The notes beneath the pieces are model-generated. The model saw only the letters and a list, made by a program, of their open reading frames with translations. It searched no databases and was not told where the DNA came from. Shown here piece by piece: positions 34,912 through 44,257 of a DNA stretch of 64,000 nucleotides (its first letter is position 1; each line of letters begins with the position of its first letter). This stretch comes from Streptomyces sp. CB02366 (lineage in GTDB: Bacteria > Actinomycetota > Actinomycetes > Streptomycetales > Streptomycetaceae), in NCBI RefSeq assembly GCF_001905905.1, contig NZ_LIVT01000002.1, forward strand, positions 558,001 to 622,000, in the 5' to 3' direction. A program made the position numbers and the translations under genes.

Positions 34912-36240
34912 ATGAACACAGCGGACCTCGGGCGACGGGTCGGCGTTCCGTCGACCGCGCTCTTCACCGACCAGTACGAGCTGACCATGGTGCAGGCGGC
35001 CCTCCGGGCCGGCACCGCCGACCGGCACTCCGTCTTCGAGGCGTTCACCCGCCGACTGCCCGAGGGGCGCCGCTACGGCGTCGTCGCGGGGACCGGCCGG
35101 GTGCTGGACGCGGTGGAGAACTTCCACTTCGACGACGAGATGATCGGCTTCCTGCGCCAGCAGGAGATCGTGGACGAGCCGACCCTCGAATGGCTGGCCG
35201 GCTACCGCTTCAGCGGCGACGTCTGGGGCTACCCGGAGGGGGAGGTCTACTTCCCCGGCTCCCCGATCCTGCGGGTGGAGGGCACCTTCGCCGAGTGCGT
35301 GCTGTTGGAGACGGTGATCCTCTCCATCCTCAACCACGACTCCGCCATCGCCGCGGCCGCCTCGCGGATGTCGGCCGCCGCCGGGGGCCGCCGGCTCATC
35401 GAGATGGGCGCCCGCCGCACCCACGAGCTGTCGGCGGTCGCCTCGGCCCGCGCGGCGTACGTCGGCGGCTTCGACGCCACCTCCGACCTGGCGGCCGGCT
35501 TCCGCTGGGCGATCCCGACCGTCGGCACCAGCGCGCACGCCTTCACCCTGCTGCACGACACCGAGCGCGACGCGTTCCGGGCGCAGGTGGACTCGCTGGG
35601 CCGGGGCACGACGCTGCTGGTCGACACGTACGACGTGACCGAAGCGGTCCGGGCGGCCGTCGAGATCGCGGGCCCCGAGCTGGGCGCCGTACGGATCGAC
35701 TCCGGGGACCTGCTCCTGGTCGCGCACCGGGTGCGCCAGCAGCTCGACGAGCTGGGGGCGACCAACACCAAGATCGTGGTGACCTCGGACCTCGACGAGT
35801 ACGCCATCGCCTCGCTGGCCGCCGCGCCGGTGGACGCGTACGGGGTCGGCACCCAGCTGGTCACCGGGAGCGGGCACCCCACCTGCTCGATGGTCTACAA
35901 GCTGGTGGCCCGCGCCGGTTCGGGGGAGCCGGACGCCCCGCTGGTCCCGGTGGCCAAGAAGTCGCTCGGCGCGAAGGCGTCGAAGGGCGGTCGCAAGTGG
36001 GCCGCTCGCCGGACCGACGAGCACGGCGTGGCCGAGGCCGAGGTGGTCGGCACCGGACCGGTCCCCGAGGCGCTGGCCGACCGGCAGCTGCTGGTGGAGC
36101 TGGTGCGGGACGGCGAGGTGGTCGCCCGGGAGCCGCTGGACGCGGTCCGGGACCGGCACGTGGCCGCGCGGGCGACGCTGCCGATGTCGGCGATCCAGCT
36201 GTCGCGGGGCGAGGCGGTGATCCCGACCGAGTACGTCTGA
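34912..36240 (+). CDS. pncB: Nicotinate phosphoribosyltransferase
   Basis: A 442-residue enzyme that joins nicotinate to PRPP to make nicotinate mononucleotide, a salvage entry to NAD. Conserved parts include [17 protein letters not shown], the phosphorylated-His region ([16 protein letters not shown]), [15 protein letters not shown], the phosphate-binding [10 protein letters not shown], and [13 protein letters not shown]. Length is normal for the bacterial type. It faces clpS divergently; PncA, which makes its substrate, is encoded 345 bases downstream on the same strand. Confidence 0.95.
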   Translation: MNTADLGRRVGVPSTALFTDQYELTMVQAALRAGTADRHSVFEAFTRRLPEGRRYGVVAGTGRVLDAVENFHFDDEMIGFLRQQEIVDEPTLEWLAGYRFSGDVWGYPEGEVYFPGSPILRVEGTFAECVLLETVILSILNHDSAIAAAASRMSAAAGGRRLIEMGARRTHELSAVASARAAYVGGFDATSDLAAGFRWAIPTVGTSAHAFTLLHDTERDAFRAQVDSLGRGTTLLVDTYDVTEAVRAAVEIAGPELGAVRIDSGDLLLVAHRVRQQLDELGATNTKIVVTSDLDEYAIASLAAAPVDAYGVGTQLVTGSGHPTCSMVYKLVARAGSGEPDAPLVPVAKKSLGAKASKGGRKWAARRTDEHGVAEAEVVGTGPVPEALADRQLLVELVRDGEVVAREPLDAVRDRHVAARATLPMSAIQLSRGEAVIPTEYV

Positions 36241-36432
36241 GACGGCCCGGGGCCGCCCTCCCAGTGCCCCGGGGCGGCTCGCCGCGGCCCCGGGAGGGCC
36301 CCGACCGCCACCGCCCGGCCCCGGCCGGAACACGGCCCGGGGGAGGACCGCCCGAACCGGCCGGGGCCGCGGTCCGGCCGGGCCGGGCGTCCGGACCGGC
36401 CGGGCCCGAAACCGGCGGTTTCGCGGGCGGGC

Positions 36433-36460
36433 TTGATTGTGACGTTCCAGTGCCTAGGCT
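36433..36460 (+). promoter_or_regulatory. Candidate vegetative promoter for pncA
   Basis: TTGATT and TAGGCT are 16 bases apart, resembling -35 and -10 boxes of the main sigma factor, about 125 bases upstream of the pncA start. The rest of the 36241-36584 spacer is extremely GC-rich with no gene visible. Confidence 0.5.
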
Positions 36461-36584
36461 CGAACCCTCGCACCATTGAACCCGCGCACCATCGGACCCT
36501 CGGAACCCCGCAGCCCCCGGACACACCGCCCCACCCCCGCTCCCGCCCCCTCCCCGCACCCGCCCCCACCGAAGGACACCCGCC

Positions 36585-37175
36585 ATGCACCGCGCATTGA
36601 TCGTCGTGGACGTTCAGAACGACTTCTGCGAGGGCGGCAGCCTCGCGGTGGCGGGCGGCGCCGACGTCGCCGCCGCCATCACCGACCTGATCGGCGACGC
36701 CCAGCCCGCCTACCGCCACGTGGTGGCCACCCGCGACCACCACGTCGATCCGGGCGACCACTTCTCGGCCACCCCCGACTACGTGGACTCCTGGCCGGTG
36801 CACTGCGTCGCCGGTACGGAGGGCGTCGGCTTCCACCCGAACTTCGCGCCCGCCGTCGCCTCCGGGGCGATCGACACGGTCTTCGACAAGGGGGCGTACT
36901 CGGCCGCGTACAGCGGATTCGAGGGCGCCGACGAGAACGGCGCCGGCCTCGCCCAGTGGCTGCGCGACCGGGAGGTCACCGAGGTCGACGTGGTCGGCAT
37001 CGCCACCGACCACTGCGTACGGGCCACCGCGCTGGACGCGGTCCGCGAGGGCTTCGTCACCCACGTGCTGCTCGACCTGACGGCGGGCGTCTCCGGGGAC
37101 ACCACCGAGCGGGCCCTGGCCGAGCTGCGGACGGCGGGCGTGAAGCTGACCGGCACGCCCGTCGTCGCCCCGTAG
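36585..37175 (+). CDS. pncA: Nicotinamidase (pyrazinamidase)
   Basis: A 196-residue isochorismatase-fold amidase that turns nicotinamide into nicotinate. The catalytic triad is visible: Asp9 in LIVVDVQNDFCEGG, Lys in DKGAYSAAYSGFEG, and Cys in GIATDHCVRATALDA. Metal ligands are in DYVDSWPVHCVAG. The conserved cis-peptide region precedes the Cys. GAAGGA lies upstream of ATG 36585. It acts immediately before PncB in NAD salvage. Confidence 0.96.
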   Translation: MHRALIVVDVQNDFCEGGSLAVAGGADVAAAITDLIGDAQPAYRHVVATRDHHVDPGDHFSATPDYVDSWPVHCVAGTEGVGFHPNFAPAVASGAIDTVFDKGAYSAAYSGFEGADENGAGLAQWLRDREVTEVDVVGIATDHCVRATALDAVREGFVTHVLLDLTAGVSGDTTERALAELRTAGVKLTGTPVVAP

Positions 37176-37229
37176 CCGCACGCCGTCGGCGGCCCCGCGC
37201 CCGTCCGGCCCCTCCGCCCCGCCCGGGCC

Positions 37230-37685
37230 CTACGCGGCCGGGCGGGCCGGTCCGGCGTACCCGGCGGGGCCCAGCAGCGCCCTGATCGGGCGCCACAGCT
37301 CCTGGCACGACGACAGCGGCTGCGGCGAGGCGGACGCGGGGTGGGGCGGCGACGCCTGGCCCCCGGGGGAGCCGGGCCGGGCGACGGCCGGGGCCTCCTG
37401 CGGGACGGTCCGCCACAGCAGCCCGTCCGGGTGGTGCAGCACCGCCGTGACCTCGTCCGGCGTGGGCGGCCGGTCGTTGCCGCGCAGGTAGACCGCCCGC
37501 AGCCCCAGGTTGCGCAGCCTGGTCAGGGCGCGCGCCCGGTTCGCCGCGTGCACCAGCACCCGCACCGGGGCCCCGGGCCCCGTTCCCGTACCGCCGTGCG
37601 GGCCCGTGCCGTCGGCCGGTCTGGTGAGGGTCAGGGCGACCACCACCGTGCCGTTGGGCAACCTGCAGAAACCTCCGCCTGCCAT
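37230..37685 (-). CDS. Hypothetical protein, conserved type near pncA
   Basis: A 151-residue protein I cannot place in a family. It has an N-terminal beta-rich part (GGFCRLPNGTVVVALTLTRP), a helical middle (VLVHAANRARALTRLRNLGLRAVYLRGND), a segment TPDEVTAVLHHPDGLLWRT and a proline-rich C-terminal third. ATG 37685 was chosen because GGGGGAG lies eight bases upstream. It is convergent with pncA. No signal peptide or membrane helix is visible. Confidence 0.65.
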   Translation of the reverse strand: MAGGGFCRLPNGTVVVALTLTRPADGTGPHGGTGTGPGAPVRVLVHAANRARALTRLRNLGLRAVYLRGNDRPPTPDEVTAVLHHPDGLLWRTVPQEAPAVARPGSPGGQASPPHPASASPQPLSSCQELWRPIRALLGPAGYAGPARPAA

Positions 37686-37747
37686 GCTCCGCGCTCCCCC
37701 GTGAGACATCGTGTCAATAAGGATGTGAACAAGACGCACCTAAACAC

Positions 37748-37783
37748 GATCGGCCGCCGCCCGCTAGGGGGCGACGGCCGATC
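37748..37783 (-). terminator. Stem-loop after the M6 protease gene
   Basis: GATCGGCCGCCGCCC pairs with its complement with a single mismatch, about 27 bases beyond the stop at 37810. Confidence 0.75.
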
Positions 37784-37809
37784 ATGGTGTGACCTGCGGT
37801 TTTACGTGA

Positions 37810-40212
37810 TCAGCGACCCGAGGGACCGACCAGCACGCTCATCGTGCGGCCATCGAGGGGCTCGTGGACGATGGAGATGCGGGTGTTCGTGTCAGGAACC
37901 TTGACACCGCCCGTGGGGTTCTCCTTGTACCAGTAGGTGCCCTTGCGGTCGTCGAAGACCGGGTTGCCCAGGCTGGGCTTGATGTACAGCGGAACGTCCG
38001 CGTTGTGGAGCGTGAAGCCCTTGTTCGGGTACCAGCTGAACGGGGCGTCGAACGGCTGGATCTTGTTGCGCAGGAGCGAGCCGTCCTTCCACTTGAGCGG
38101 CTTGGCGTGCGCGTCGACCGGCAGGATCAGACCCTGGCCCGGGTGGACCGAGGTGTTGTTGTCCTTCTGGGAGGTGTCCCAGAACCAGACCAGCAGACCG
38201 TTCTGGTAGGCGTAGTGCTCGACCCAGTCCGGACGGGTGGTGGAGAAGCCGAAGTTGTACGGGCCGACCTTCAGCGTCTTGTCGTAGGAGACGTACTGGC
38301 GGTTCTCCGCGATGTAGTACTGCGGGTAGTCCTGGGTGAAGGACTCGCCGATCCGCGAGAAGCCCTTGGCGGTCCAGCCGTTGTCGTCGCCCTCGGCGTT
38401 GTCCGAGAAGAGCGCCGCGCCGTCGGCGGTGACGGTGATGGCGTCGGCCGCGAAGCCCTTGCCGCCCGCGCCGCCGTCCGTCTGGTAGCGGAAGCGGAGG
38501 TCGATCTTCTTGCCCGCGTAGGCGTCCAGCGGGAAGGAGAGCTTCTTGTACGCGCCCGAGACGTCGGTCAGGGCCGGCTTGTCGCTGGCGTCGCGCGGGA
38601 TGGCCCTGCCGTCGGCGGTGCCGTCGAGCGCGGTCCAGCTGGCGCCGCCGTTGTCGGACACCTCGGTGTAGAGGTAGTCGTAGTCGGCCTCGATGTCGTA
38701 CCAGCCCGAAAGGTCCAGCACGGCCTTGGACTTGCCGGTGAGGTCGACCGAGCGGGTCAGGGTGTTCGACAGGTCGTCGCCCATGTCGCTCCACCACTGC
38801 TTCGCGCCCTCGGCGGGCTTGACGACGGTGGTGGTGACGGCCTTCTTCGGCAGCTCGACGAGGAGCGCCTGCGGGTTCTCGGTGTTGTACTCCGAGACGC
38901 CCAGCTTGTGCAGCGAGGTCTTGCCGGCCTTGGCCGTGTCGTAGTCGAGCCAGCCCAGCTTGAGCTTGTCCCACGAGGTCATGTCGCCCGGCAGGTTGCC
39001 GATCTCGCCCTTGCCGGTGCCGAGCCAGGAGCCCGCCGACATCAGGGACCAGAAGCCGACCGAGTTCTCGCCGCCGCCGGAGGTGTCGTACAGGTCCGGC
39101 AGGCCGAGATCGTGGGCGTACTCGTGGGCGAAGACGCCCAGGCCGCCGTTCTCGGGCTGGACGGTGTAGTCGCCGACCCAGATGCCCGTGTCGCCGATCT
39201 GCGCGCCACCGGCCTTGTTGTCCGCGGGGCCGGTCGCACCGGCGTTGGTGCCGTACGCGTACCAGCGGTGCGCCCAGATGGCGTTGGCGCCCTCGGCGCC
39301 GCCGCCGGCCGACTCGTCCTCGCCGGCGTGGACCAGCTGGAAGTGGTCGATGTAGCCGTCGGGCTCGTTGAAGTTGCCGTCGCCGTCGAAGTCGTAGCGG
39401 TCCCACTGGTCGTACTCGGCCAGGTTCGCCTTGATCTCGGCGTCGGTGCGGCCCTGGGCCTTCTGGTCGGCGACCCAGGCGTTCACGCCGTCGCGGACCG
39501 CGTCCCACACGTTGGCGCAGTTGGACTGGCCGCAGTAGTTGGAGCCGTAACGGGCCTCGTTGTAGGGGACCTTGACCCAGTCGGAGACCTCGCCCTCGAC
39601 CGAGTAGCGGCCCGAGGAGGTCTTCTCGTAGTAGGTCTTGAGCGAGTCGACGCCCTTGCCCTCGCCGAAGTAGAGCTCCTGGAAGTGCTCCTGGTTGTAG
39701 TCGGCCTTCCAGGCGGTGCTGTTGTCCTTCTTCGGGTCCGGCTTGGCGATCTTGTTGTGCGCCGGGCCGGGGGCGCCGCCGTACTTCTTCACGGGCGGCT
39801 TGGGGCCGTCGCCGTCCGGGTCGAACATCGTGGTGTCGTCGACCTGGTCGCCGAACTCCAGCAGGATGGTGAAGATCTTGTCGGTCTTCTCCCGGCCGAG
39901 CTCCACGTACTTCTTGTCGTCGAGCTTGACGACCTTGGAACCGCCGCGGTTCGCGACCTTCTTGTCCCCGGCGAGCACCTGCTCCAGCGCGGCCTCGCGC
40001 TGGGCGGCCTGCTGCTCGCTGAAGGGGCCCTCCAGGTTGTGCTCCACGTGCCCCTTGGCCGGCGCCGGGTCACGGCGGTCGACGCTGGAGACACCGGAAC
40101 CCGATGATCCGTCATGCGCCTGGGCGGTGGCGAAGGTCGACGCCGTCGCGGCGGTCGCGGCCATGGCCACGACAACGGCGGCGGTGCGAAGCGCCCGTCT
40201 CTGATTGGTCAC
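37810..40212 (-). CDS. Secreted M6 family metalloprotease (immune inhibitor A type)
   Basis: An 800-residue exported zinc protease. The signal peptide covers residues 1-32 (RRALRTAAVVVAMAATAATASTFATAQA, about), followed by a propeptide-like charged region. The catalytic motif HEYAHDLGLPD lies near residue 362. A calcium-binding-like stretch (DRYDFDGDGNFNEPDG) and a cysteine pair precede it. The C-terminal 350 residues hold a beta-sandwich, MAM/concanavalin-like region (DLSGWYDIEADYDYLYTEVSDNGG) and a final conserved domain. Family members digest extracellular proteins; a developmental role in Streptomyces is possible. The inverted repeat at 40334 may be its operator. Confidence 0.93.
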   Translation of the reverse strand: MTNQRRALRTAAVVVAMAATAATASTFATAQAHDGSSGSGVSSVDRRDPAPAKGHVEHNLEGPFSEQQAAQREAALEQVLAGDKKVANRGGSKVVKLDDKKYVELGREKTDKIFTILLEFGDQVDDTTMFDPDGDGPKPPVKKYGGAPGPAHNKIAKPDPKKDNSTAWKADYNQEHFQELYFGEGKGVDSLKTYYEKTSSGRYSVEGEVSDWVKVPYNEARYGSNYCGQSNCANVWDAVRDGVNAWVADQKAQGRTDAEIKANLAEYDQWDRYDFDGDGNFNEPDGYIDHFQLVHAGEDESAGGGAEGANAIWAHRWYAYGTNAGATGPADNKAGGAQIGDTGIWVGDYTVQPENGGLGVFAHEYAHDLGLPDLYDTSGGGENSVGFWSLMSAGSWLGTGKGEIGNLPGDMTSWDKLKLGWLDYDTAKAGKTSLHKLGVSEYNTENPQALLVELPKKAVTTTVVKPAEGAKQWWSDMGDDLSNTLTRSVDLTGKSKAVLDLSGWYDIEADYDYLYTEVSDNGGASWTALDGTADGRAIPRDASDKPALTDVSGAYKKLSFPLDAYAGKKIDLRFRYQTDGGAGGKGFAADAITVTADGAALFSDNAEGDDNGWTAKGFSRIGESFTQDYPQYYIAENRQYVSYDKTLKVGPYNFGFSTTRPDWVEHYAYQNGLLVWFWDTSQKDNNTSVHPGQGLILPVDAHAKPLKWKDGSLLRNKIQPFDAPFSWYPNKGFTLHNADVPLYIKPSLGNPVFDDRKGTYWYKENPTGGVKVPDTNTRISIVHEPLDGRTMSVLVGPSGR

Positions 40213-40333
40213 TTGATGCAGTCCTCCCCGGGCGTGCGCGCTGCGGCCAGGGGGGTGTGAAAGGGGCCGCGCGCATCAACGCGTCACAAGTGACGACATT
40301 CGATCGGAGTTATGAGAGAAAAGACAGACCTTG

Positions 40334-40350
40334 ACTTGGACAGACCAAGT
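40334..40350. promoter_or_regulatory. Inverted repeat upstream of the M6 protease
   Basis: ACTTGG-N5-CCAAGT is a perfect inverted repeat 122 bases before the protease start. The same area carries GACAGACC twice (40323 and 40339), a 16-base-period direct repeat overlapping the palindrome. It lies in an A-rich promoter-like stretch. The surrounding spacer, 40213-40625, shows no gene. Confidence 0.4.
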
Positions 40351-40625
40351 GCACTATGCGGAGGGCGTTTCCGGTATGCGGACGGTATGGGAACGGTAAA
40401 GGAACGCCGGGCGTCCGGATCCGGCCGCCGGAACGCGTTCGACGGGCGCGCCCCACCGTCCGGTCGGTGAGAGACGTGACTCCGTGCGCCCCCTGTGCAC
40501 CAGCACCGCGTGTCAGGCCGCGCTTACCACCGGTCCGGGGCGGGCACCCACCGTCGTAGGGTCGTTCGGCGCCCCCGATCGTGCCGATCGATCGCCCACC
40601 CGACGTCCCGAGGACGGAAACCGCC

Positions 40626-40928
40626 ATGCCGCGTCCGACTGCCGCACAGTTCGCCTACGGTTCGGCCACCGTCGTCGTCACGACGCTCGCCCTGCTGCTG
40701 CTGTCCCGCGCCCAGTCCGTCGTCGCCGTGGCCGCCGCCGGGGCGGTCGCGCTGGCCCTCGGACTCCTGGTGGCCCTGCGGCTGCCGCCCGCCCGCCCCC
40801 GAGCGGCCCAGACCGGACCCGCCGCGTCCGTTCCGGCCGCCGCCCGGACCCGTCACGCGCCGCGGTCCACCGGGGCTCGGGAGCGGGTTCCGGCGGGAGG
40901 CCCGTCGGCGCGGTCGGACAACCCTTAG
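40626..40928 (+). CDS. Small two-helix membrane protein
   Basis: A 100-residue protein with two hydrophobic helices (FAYGSATVVVTTLALLLLS and VAVAAAGAVALALGLLVAL) and a basic, Pro/Ala-rich C-terminal tail that looks disordered. ATG 40626 has GAGGACGGA upstream. No family recognised. It is convergent with the RDD gene and divergent from the protease. Confidence 0.6.
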   Translation: MPRPTAAQFAYGSATVVVTTLALLLLSRAQSVVAVAAAGAVALALGLLVALRLPPARPRAAQTGPAASVPAAARTRHAPRSTGARERVPAGGPSARSDNP

Positions 40929-40984
40929 GGTCTGCCGTCGAACCGCCGCCGAGCGGCGTCCGCCGCCCACGCGCGCGGTGTCCG

Positions 40985-41641
40985 TCAACGGACGGCGACG
41001 ACGACCGTCTTGGCCGCCTTGTCCTGCAGCCCCTGCCGGTAGGGCTTGTCGGTGAACATCAGCACGATGTTGATCAGCCACCACAGGCAGGGGCAGCACA
41101 GGAGCGCCGGCGCCCACAGCACGACGGCCCGCATCAGCGCGGCCCCGGTGTCGGGCGCCCGGCCGTCGTTGAGCATCGCGACGCGCATCTTCAGCAGCCG
41201 CTTGCCCAGCGTGCGGCCGTCCTTGTGCGTGAAGTAGGTGTCGTAGGCGACGTACACCACCAGTCCGATGATCGACCACACCAGTTGCTGCCCGCCGTAA
41301 CCGCTGGCGACCGCGTCCCCGAACCCGTCGTCGCCGTCCCCGTTGACGTCGACCGCCCCGCCCCAGGGCAGCGAGATCAGGTACAGCGGGATGGAGATGA
41401 CGAGGAAGTCGATGAGCCGCGCCAGGATGCGCTTCCCCGGCTCCGCGAGCGGCGGCATCCCGGCCAGCGGATCGGGGGCCCCGAAGCCGCCGCCGCTGCC
41501 GTACGGATCGTTCGGCGGGGGCGGGGGCGGCGTGCCGCCGTACGGCTGACCGGAGGACGGCGGCGGGGGTTCCTGCGGCTTCTTGAGGAACGGATCGTCG
41601 TCCTCGGGCGGCTGGCCGGGCGTCGGCTGGTCGTTGCTCAT
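40985..41641 (-). CDS. RDD family membrane protein
   Basis: A 218-residue protein. The first 70 residues are Pro/Gly-rich and disordered. The RDD domain follows: KRILARLIDFLVISIPLYLIS with the Arg-Asp pair, a second helix (LVWSIIGLVVYVAYDTYF), the conserved HKDGRTLGKRLLKMRVAM loop, and a last helix (ALLCCPCLWWLINIVLM). A short Asn/Asp-Gly repeat (VDVNGDGDDGFGD) lies outside the membrane. Function unknown; RDD proteins are suspected transporters. It is probably transcribed separately from the larger RDD gene upstream. Confidence 0.88.
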   Translation of the reverse strand: MSNDQPTPGQPPEDDDPFLKKPQEPPPPSSGQPYGGTPPPPPPNDPYGSGGGFGAPDPLAGMPPLAEPGKRILARLIDFLVISIPLYLISLPWGGAVDVNGDGDDGFGDAVASGYGGQQLVWSIIGLVVYVAYDTYFTHKDGRTLGKRLLKMRVAMLNDGRAPDTGAALMRAVVLWAPALLCCPCLWWLINIVLMFTDKPYRQGLQDKAAKTVVVAVR

Positions 41642-41749
41642 GGGGGCAGTGCACCCCGCGCCCCAGGGGCCCGCAACGGCTCAGGCGCGTTCGGGGGACG
41701 CCTGGCGGCATACGGGTTCCGACCGGCATGTCGCCGCCCGTCCGGCCCG

Positions 41750-41774
41750 GTCCTCCGATAAACGGACGGAGGAC
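41750..41774 (-). terminator. Stem-loop after the DUF2510/RDD gene
   Basis: GTCCTCCG-N9-CGGAGGAC, about 33 bases beyond the stop codon at 41807. Confidence 0.55.
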
Positions 41775-41806
41775 TTCCGGTCGGCGGACGCCGGTACGGA
41801 GGGGGT

Positions 41807-43504
41807 TCAGCCCGCCACGAACGTCCGGGCCGCCTTGTCGTGCCAGCACTGGCGCCAGGGGCGGTCGAACAGGCACCACAGGACGTTGACCACCCCGAGC
41901 ACGAGCAGCCCCAGCACGCCGTAGACCAGCCAGCGACGCAGGGCGGCGCCCAGCGACGGGGTCTCGTGCGACTCGATGTCCCGTACGTCGAGCCCGAACA
42001 GCTTCTTCCCCAGCGTCCGGCCCCACTTGGCCGTCGGCAGCGCCTCCAGGAGGAAGCCGAGGAACAGGAAGGCGGCGAGCAGGGCGCCGAGCAGGGTGCC
42101 GGTCGTGGAGTCCAGCAGCCAGACGGTGACGGTCTGTCCGGTCTCCTTGGCCGCGGTGATCTTCCGGTCGATGTGGTCGAGCGCCCGTACCGTCAGCGGG
42201 ATCGCCGCCGCTCCGACGACCGCGCCGAGCACCAGGTTGTCGACCAGGCGGGCGGCGAACCGCTTGCCGAGCCCGGCGGGCCGGGCCGACGCCTGGTCGC
42301 GGGCGAGCTGCTGGAAGGGGTCGTCGACCGGCGGCTTCCAGGGCACGACGGGCTGGCCGGCCCCGGGGGGCGGAAGCTGTGGCGCGACCCGGTCCGGTCC
42401 GGGGACCTGATGCGCCCACGAGGCCGGACCGCCGGCCGGCCCGGACGCCGACGGCGTGGGCGGGGCCGCCCCGGGCCCGGTGGACGGCGCCCGGACGAGG
42501 TCGGCGGGGGCCGGGGCGGGCGCGGCGGGCCCCCCGGGGGCCGCCGCCCGCGGCAGGTGCGCCTGCTGGGCCGGGGCGTACGCCTGGGGCTGCGGCGACT
42601 GCGGTACCCGCTGTGGCGAAGGCTGCGATGGCCGCTGTGCTTGCTGGGGCTGCGGCGGCAGCTGTGCCTGGTGTGCGGGCTGTGCGGGCTGCGCCGAGGG
42701 GTTCGGCCGGGCCTGCGGCGCCTGGACCGGCGGGGGTTGATGCGGCGTCGGCCCCGCCTGGGCCGGGAGGGCCCGGGGCACGGGGGCCGGGGCGAGGCTG
42801 TGCCGGGCCGCGCTCAGGTTCTGCGGTCCCTGCGGCGCCCCGGGACCGGCAGTCGGCGGTACGGGGCCGGGCTGCGGCGCGTCCGGGCGCACCGCGCCGG
42901 GCCCCGGCGCGCCGCCGTCCCGGGCGGCCTCAGGCCGCGCCCCCGCGGCGCGGATGGTGATCGTCCCCTCGGACGGGGGCCGCGTCCCGGCGGCCTTCCC
43001 GGCAGCGGGCCCTCCGCCCCCGTCCCCCGTACCCGGCAGCACCCCGCCGGCCGGAGCCTGGGCCAGCGGCGCGCGCGGATCGGCCGGGGGCGCGGACGGG
43101 CCGGCGGAGGGCGCGGGCGGTCCGGCGGGCTCCCGGTTCGGCCCGCCCCAGTCGACCCGGCGGTCCCGATCGCCGCCGAAGCCGGTCTGGCGCGCGGTGT
43201 CGGCCTGCCAGACGGAGGCCGGCTCCCCCGGCCGCCCGGCGGGTTCGCCGGAGTCGTCCGGCGCGGCCTCGTCCGGCCCGTCCTGGCGGGCGGCCTCCTC
43301 CTCGTCGAAGAAGATCGGGCCCGTCTCCTCCACCGGAGCGGTGGGCGCGCCGGTCTCCGGAGCGGAGGCGGCGGGCGCGGGCCGGCTCGTACCGGGAACC
43401 CAGGAGGCGCCGTTCCAGTACCGGACGTACCCGGGGATGGAGGGGTCGGGGTAGTAGCCCTCGCGCGGGCTTTCGTCACCGGGTGCCGGAGTTGGCGCGC
43501 TCAT
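41807..43504 (-). CDS. DUF2510 and RDD domain membrane protein with long Pro/Gln-rich linker
   Basis: A 565-residue protein in three parts. Residues 14-40 form a DUF2510 motif (REGYYPDPSIPGYVRYWNGASW). Residues 40-390 are a low-complexity linker rich in Pro, Ala, Gly and Gln, with a Q-rich run around the middle. The C-terminal 170 residues are an RDD domain: GLGKRFAARLVDNLVLGAVVG, PTAKWGRTLGKKLFGLDV and GVLGLLVLGVVNVLWCLF. It resembles the smaller RDD protein downstream. Probably an envelope protein with a mobile cytoplasmic arm; role unknown. Confidence 0.88.
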   Translation of the reverse strand: MSAPTPAPGDESPREGYYPDPSIPGYVRYWNGASWVPGTSRPAPAASAPETGAPTAPVEETGPIFFDEEEAARQDGPDEAAPDDSGEPAGRPGEPASVWQADTARQTGFGGDRDRRVDWGGPNREPAGPPAPSAGPSAPPADPRAPLAQAPAGGVLPGTGDGGGGPAAGKAAGTRPPSEGTITIRAAGARPEAARDGGAPGPGAVRPDAPQPGPVPPTAGPGAPQGPQNLSAARHSLAPAPVPRALPAQAGPTPHQPPPVQAPQARPNPSAQPAQPAHQAQLPPQPQQAQRPSQPSPQRVPQSPQPQAYAPAQQAHLPRAAAPGGPAAPAPAPADLVRAPSTGPGAAPPTPSASGPAGGPASWAHQVPGPDRVAPQLPPPGAGQPVVPWKPPVDDPFQQLARDQASARPAGLGKRFAARLVDNLVLGAVVGAAAIPLTVRALDHIDRKITAAKETGQTVTVWLLDSTTGTLLGALLAAFLFLGFLLEALPTAKWGRTLGKKLFGLDVRDIESHETPSLGAALRRWLVYGVLGLLVLGVVNVLWCLFDRPWRQCWHDKAARTFVAG

Positions 43505-43632
43505 CAGCGGATCCCGTATCTCTTCGAGGCCACAGGCCGTCCCCGGCGCTGCGGGCGGACGGCCTCAATACAAGGGTCCACATCTATCAGACAGCCGGCC
43601 GCCCCCGGGCCGGTCCACCTGTTCGGACCCCC

Positions 43633-43657
43633 TTTCGGGACCTCCCGAAGTTTTTTT
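43633..43657 (+). terminator. Intrinsic terminator-like hairpin with T7 tail upstream of the ssgG-like gene
   Basis: TTTCGGGA-CC-TCCCGAAG is followed directly by TTTTTTT on the plus strand. It is the textbook intrinsic-terminator form, rare at this GC content. No plus-strand gene lies upstream; the RDD gene starts at 43504 in the opposite direction. It could be an attenuator for the gene at 43747 or the end of a small RNA. Confidence 0.6.
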
Positions 43658-43746
43658 GAGAAGTCGCGTCATAGTCGGCGGGGAGGGCGCTCTCTCCTGG
43701 TGCGGGACGGTCACGGGACCGGCCCATGAGCACCGGAAGGTCGTGC

Positions 43747-44235
43747 ATGTCGATGATGAGCATCGTGGAACGTGAGCTGGAGCTGAAGCTGGTCCTGTCC
43801 CCCGAGCGGTCCATCCCGGTGCCCGCCCGGCTGACGTATCGCACCGACGACCCGTTCGCGGTGCACGTCGCGTTCCACATCGGTTCCGAGTCGCCGGTGC
43901 ACTGGACGTTCGCGCGGGAGCTGCTGGTGGAGGGCGTGTTCCGGCCGTGCGGCCACGGCGACGTGCGGATCTGGCCGACGAAGGTCGCGGGCCGCAGCGT
44001 CATCTGCGTGGCCCTCACCTCACCCGACGGCAACGCCCTGCTGGAGGTGCCGTCTGCCGCCGTGGCCGCCTGGGTGGAGCGGACGCTGCGGGTGGTGCCG
44101 CCGGGCACCGAGAGCGACCGGCTCGGGATCGACGAGGCGCTGGCGGAGCTGCTGGCCCCGCTGCCGGCCGACGACCTGTGGCTGAGCGACCCGTGGTCGT
44201 CGGACGACGCGTCCTCCCAGGACGGCGAGGTGTGA
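43747..44235 (+). CDS. ssgG: SsgA-like sporulation/cell-division protein, SsgG type
   Basis: A 162-residue SALP family protein. It shows ELELKLVLSPERSIPVPARLTYRTDDPFAVHVAF in two halves, WTFARELLVEGVFRPCGHGDVRIWP, LTSPDGNALLEVP and VAAWVERTLRVVPPG. These proteins help place septa and remodel the wall during sporulation. The name rests on position beside hpd and the M6 protease, as with ssgG in S. coelicolor. ATG 43747 has GGAAGG six bases upstream; ATG 43726 is an alternative. The C-terminal 25 residues are acidic. Confidence 0.85.
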   Translation: MSMMSIVERELELKLVLSPERSIPVPARLTYRTDDPFAVHVAFHIGSESPVHWTFARELLVEGVFRPCGHGDVRIWPTKVAGRSVICVALTSPDGNALLEVPSAAVAAWVERTLRVVPPGTESDRLGIDEALAELLAPLPADDLWLSDPWSSDDASSQDGEV

Positions 44236-44257
44236 GGACGGCGGCAGGGGAAGGGCG

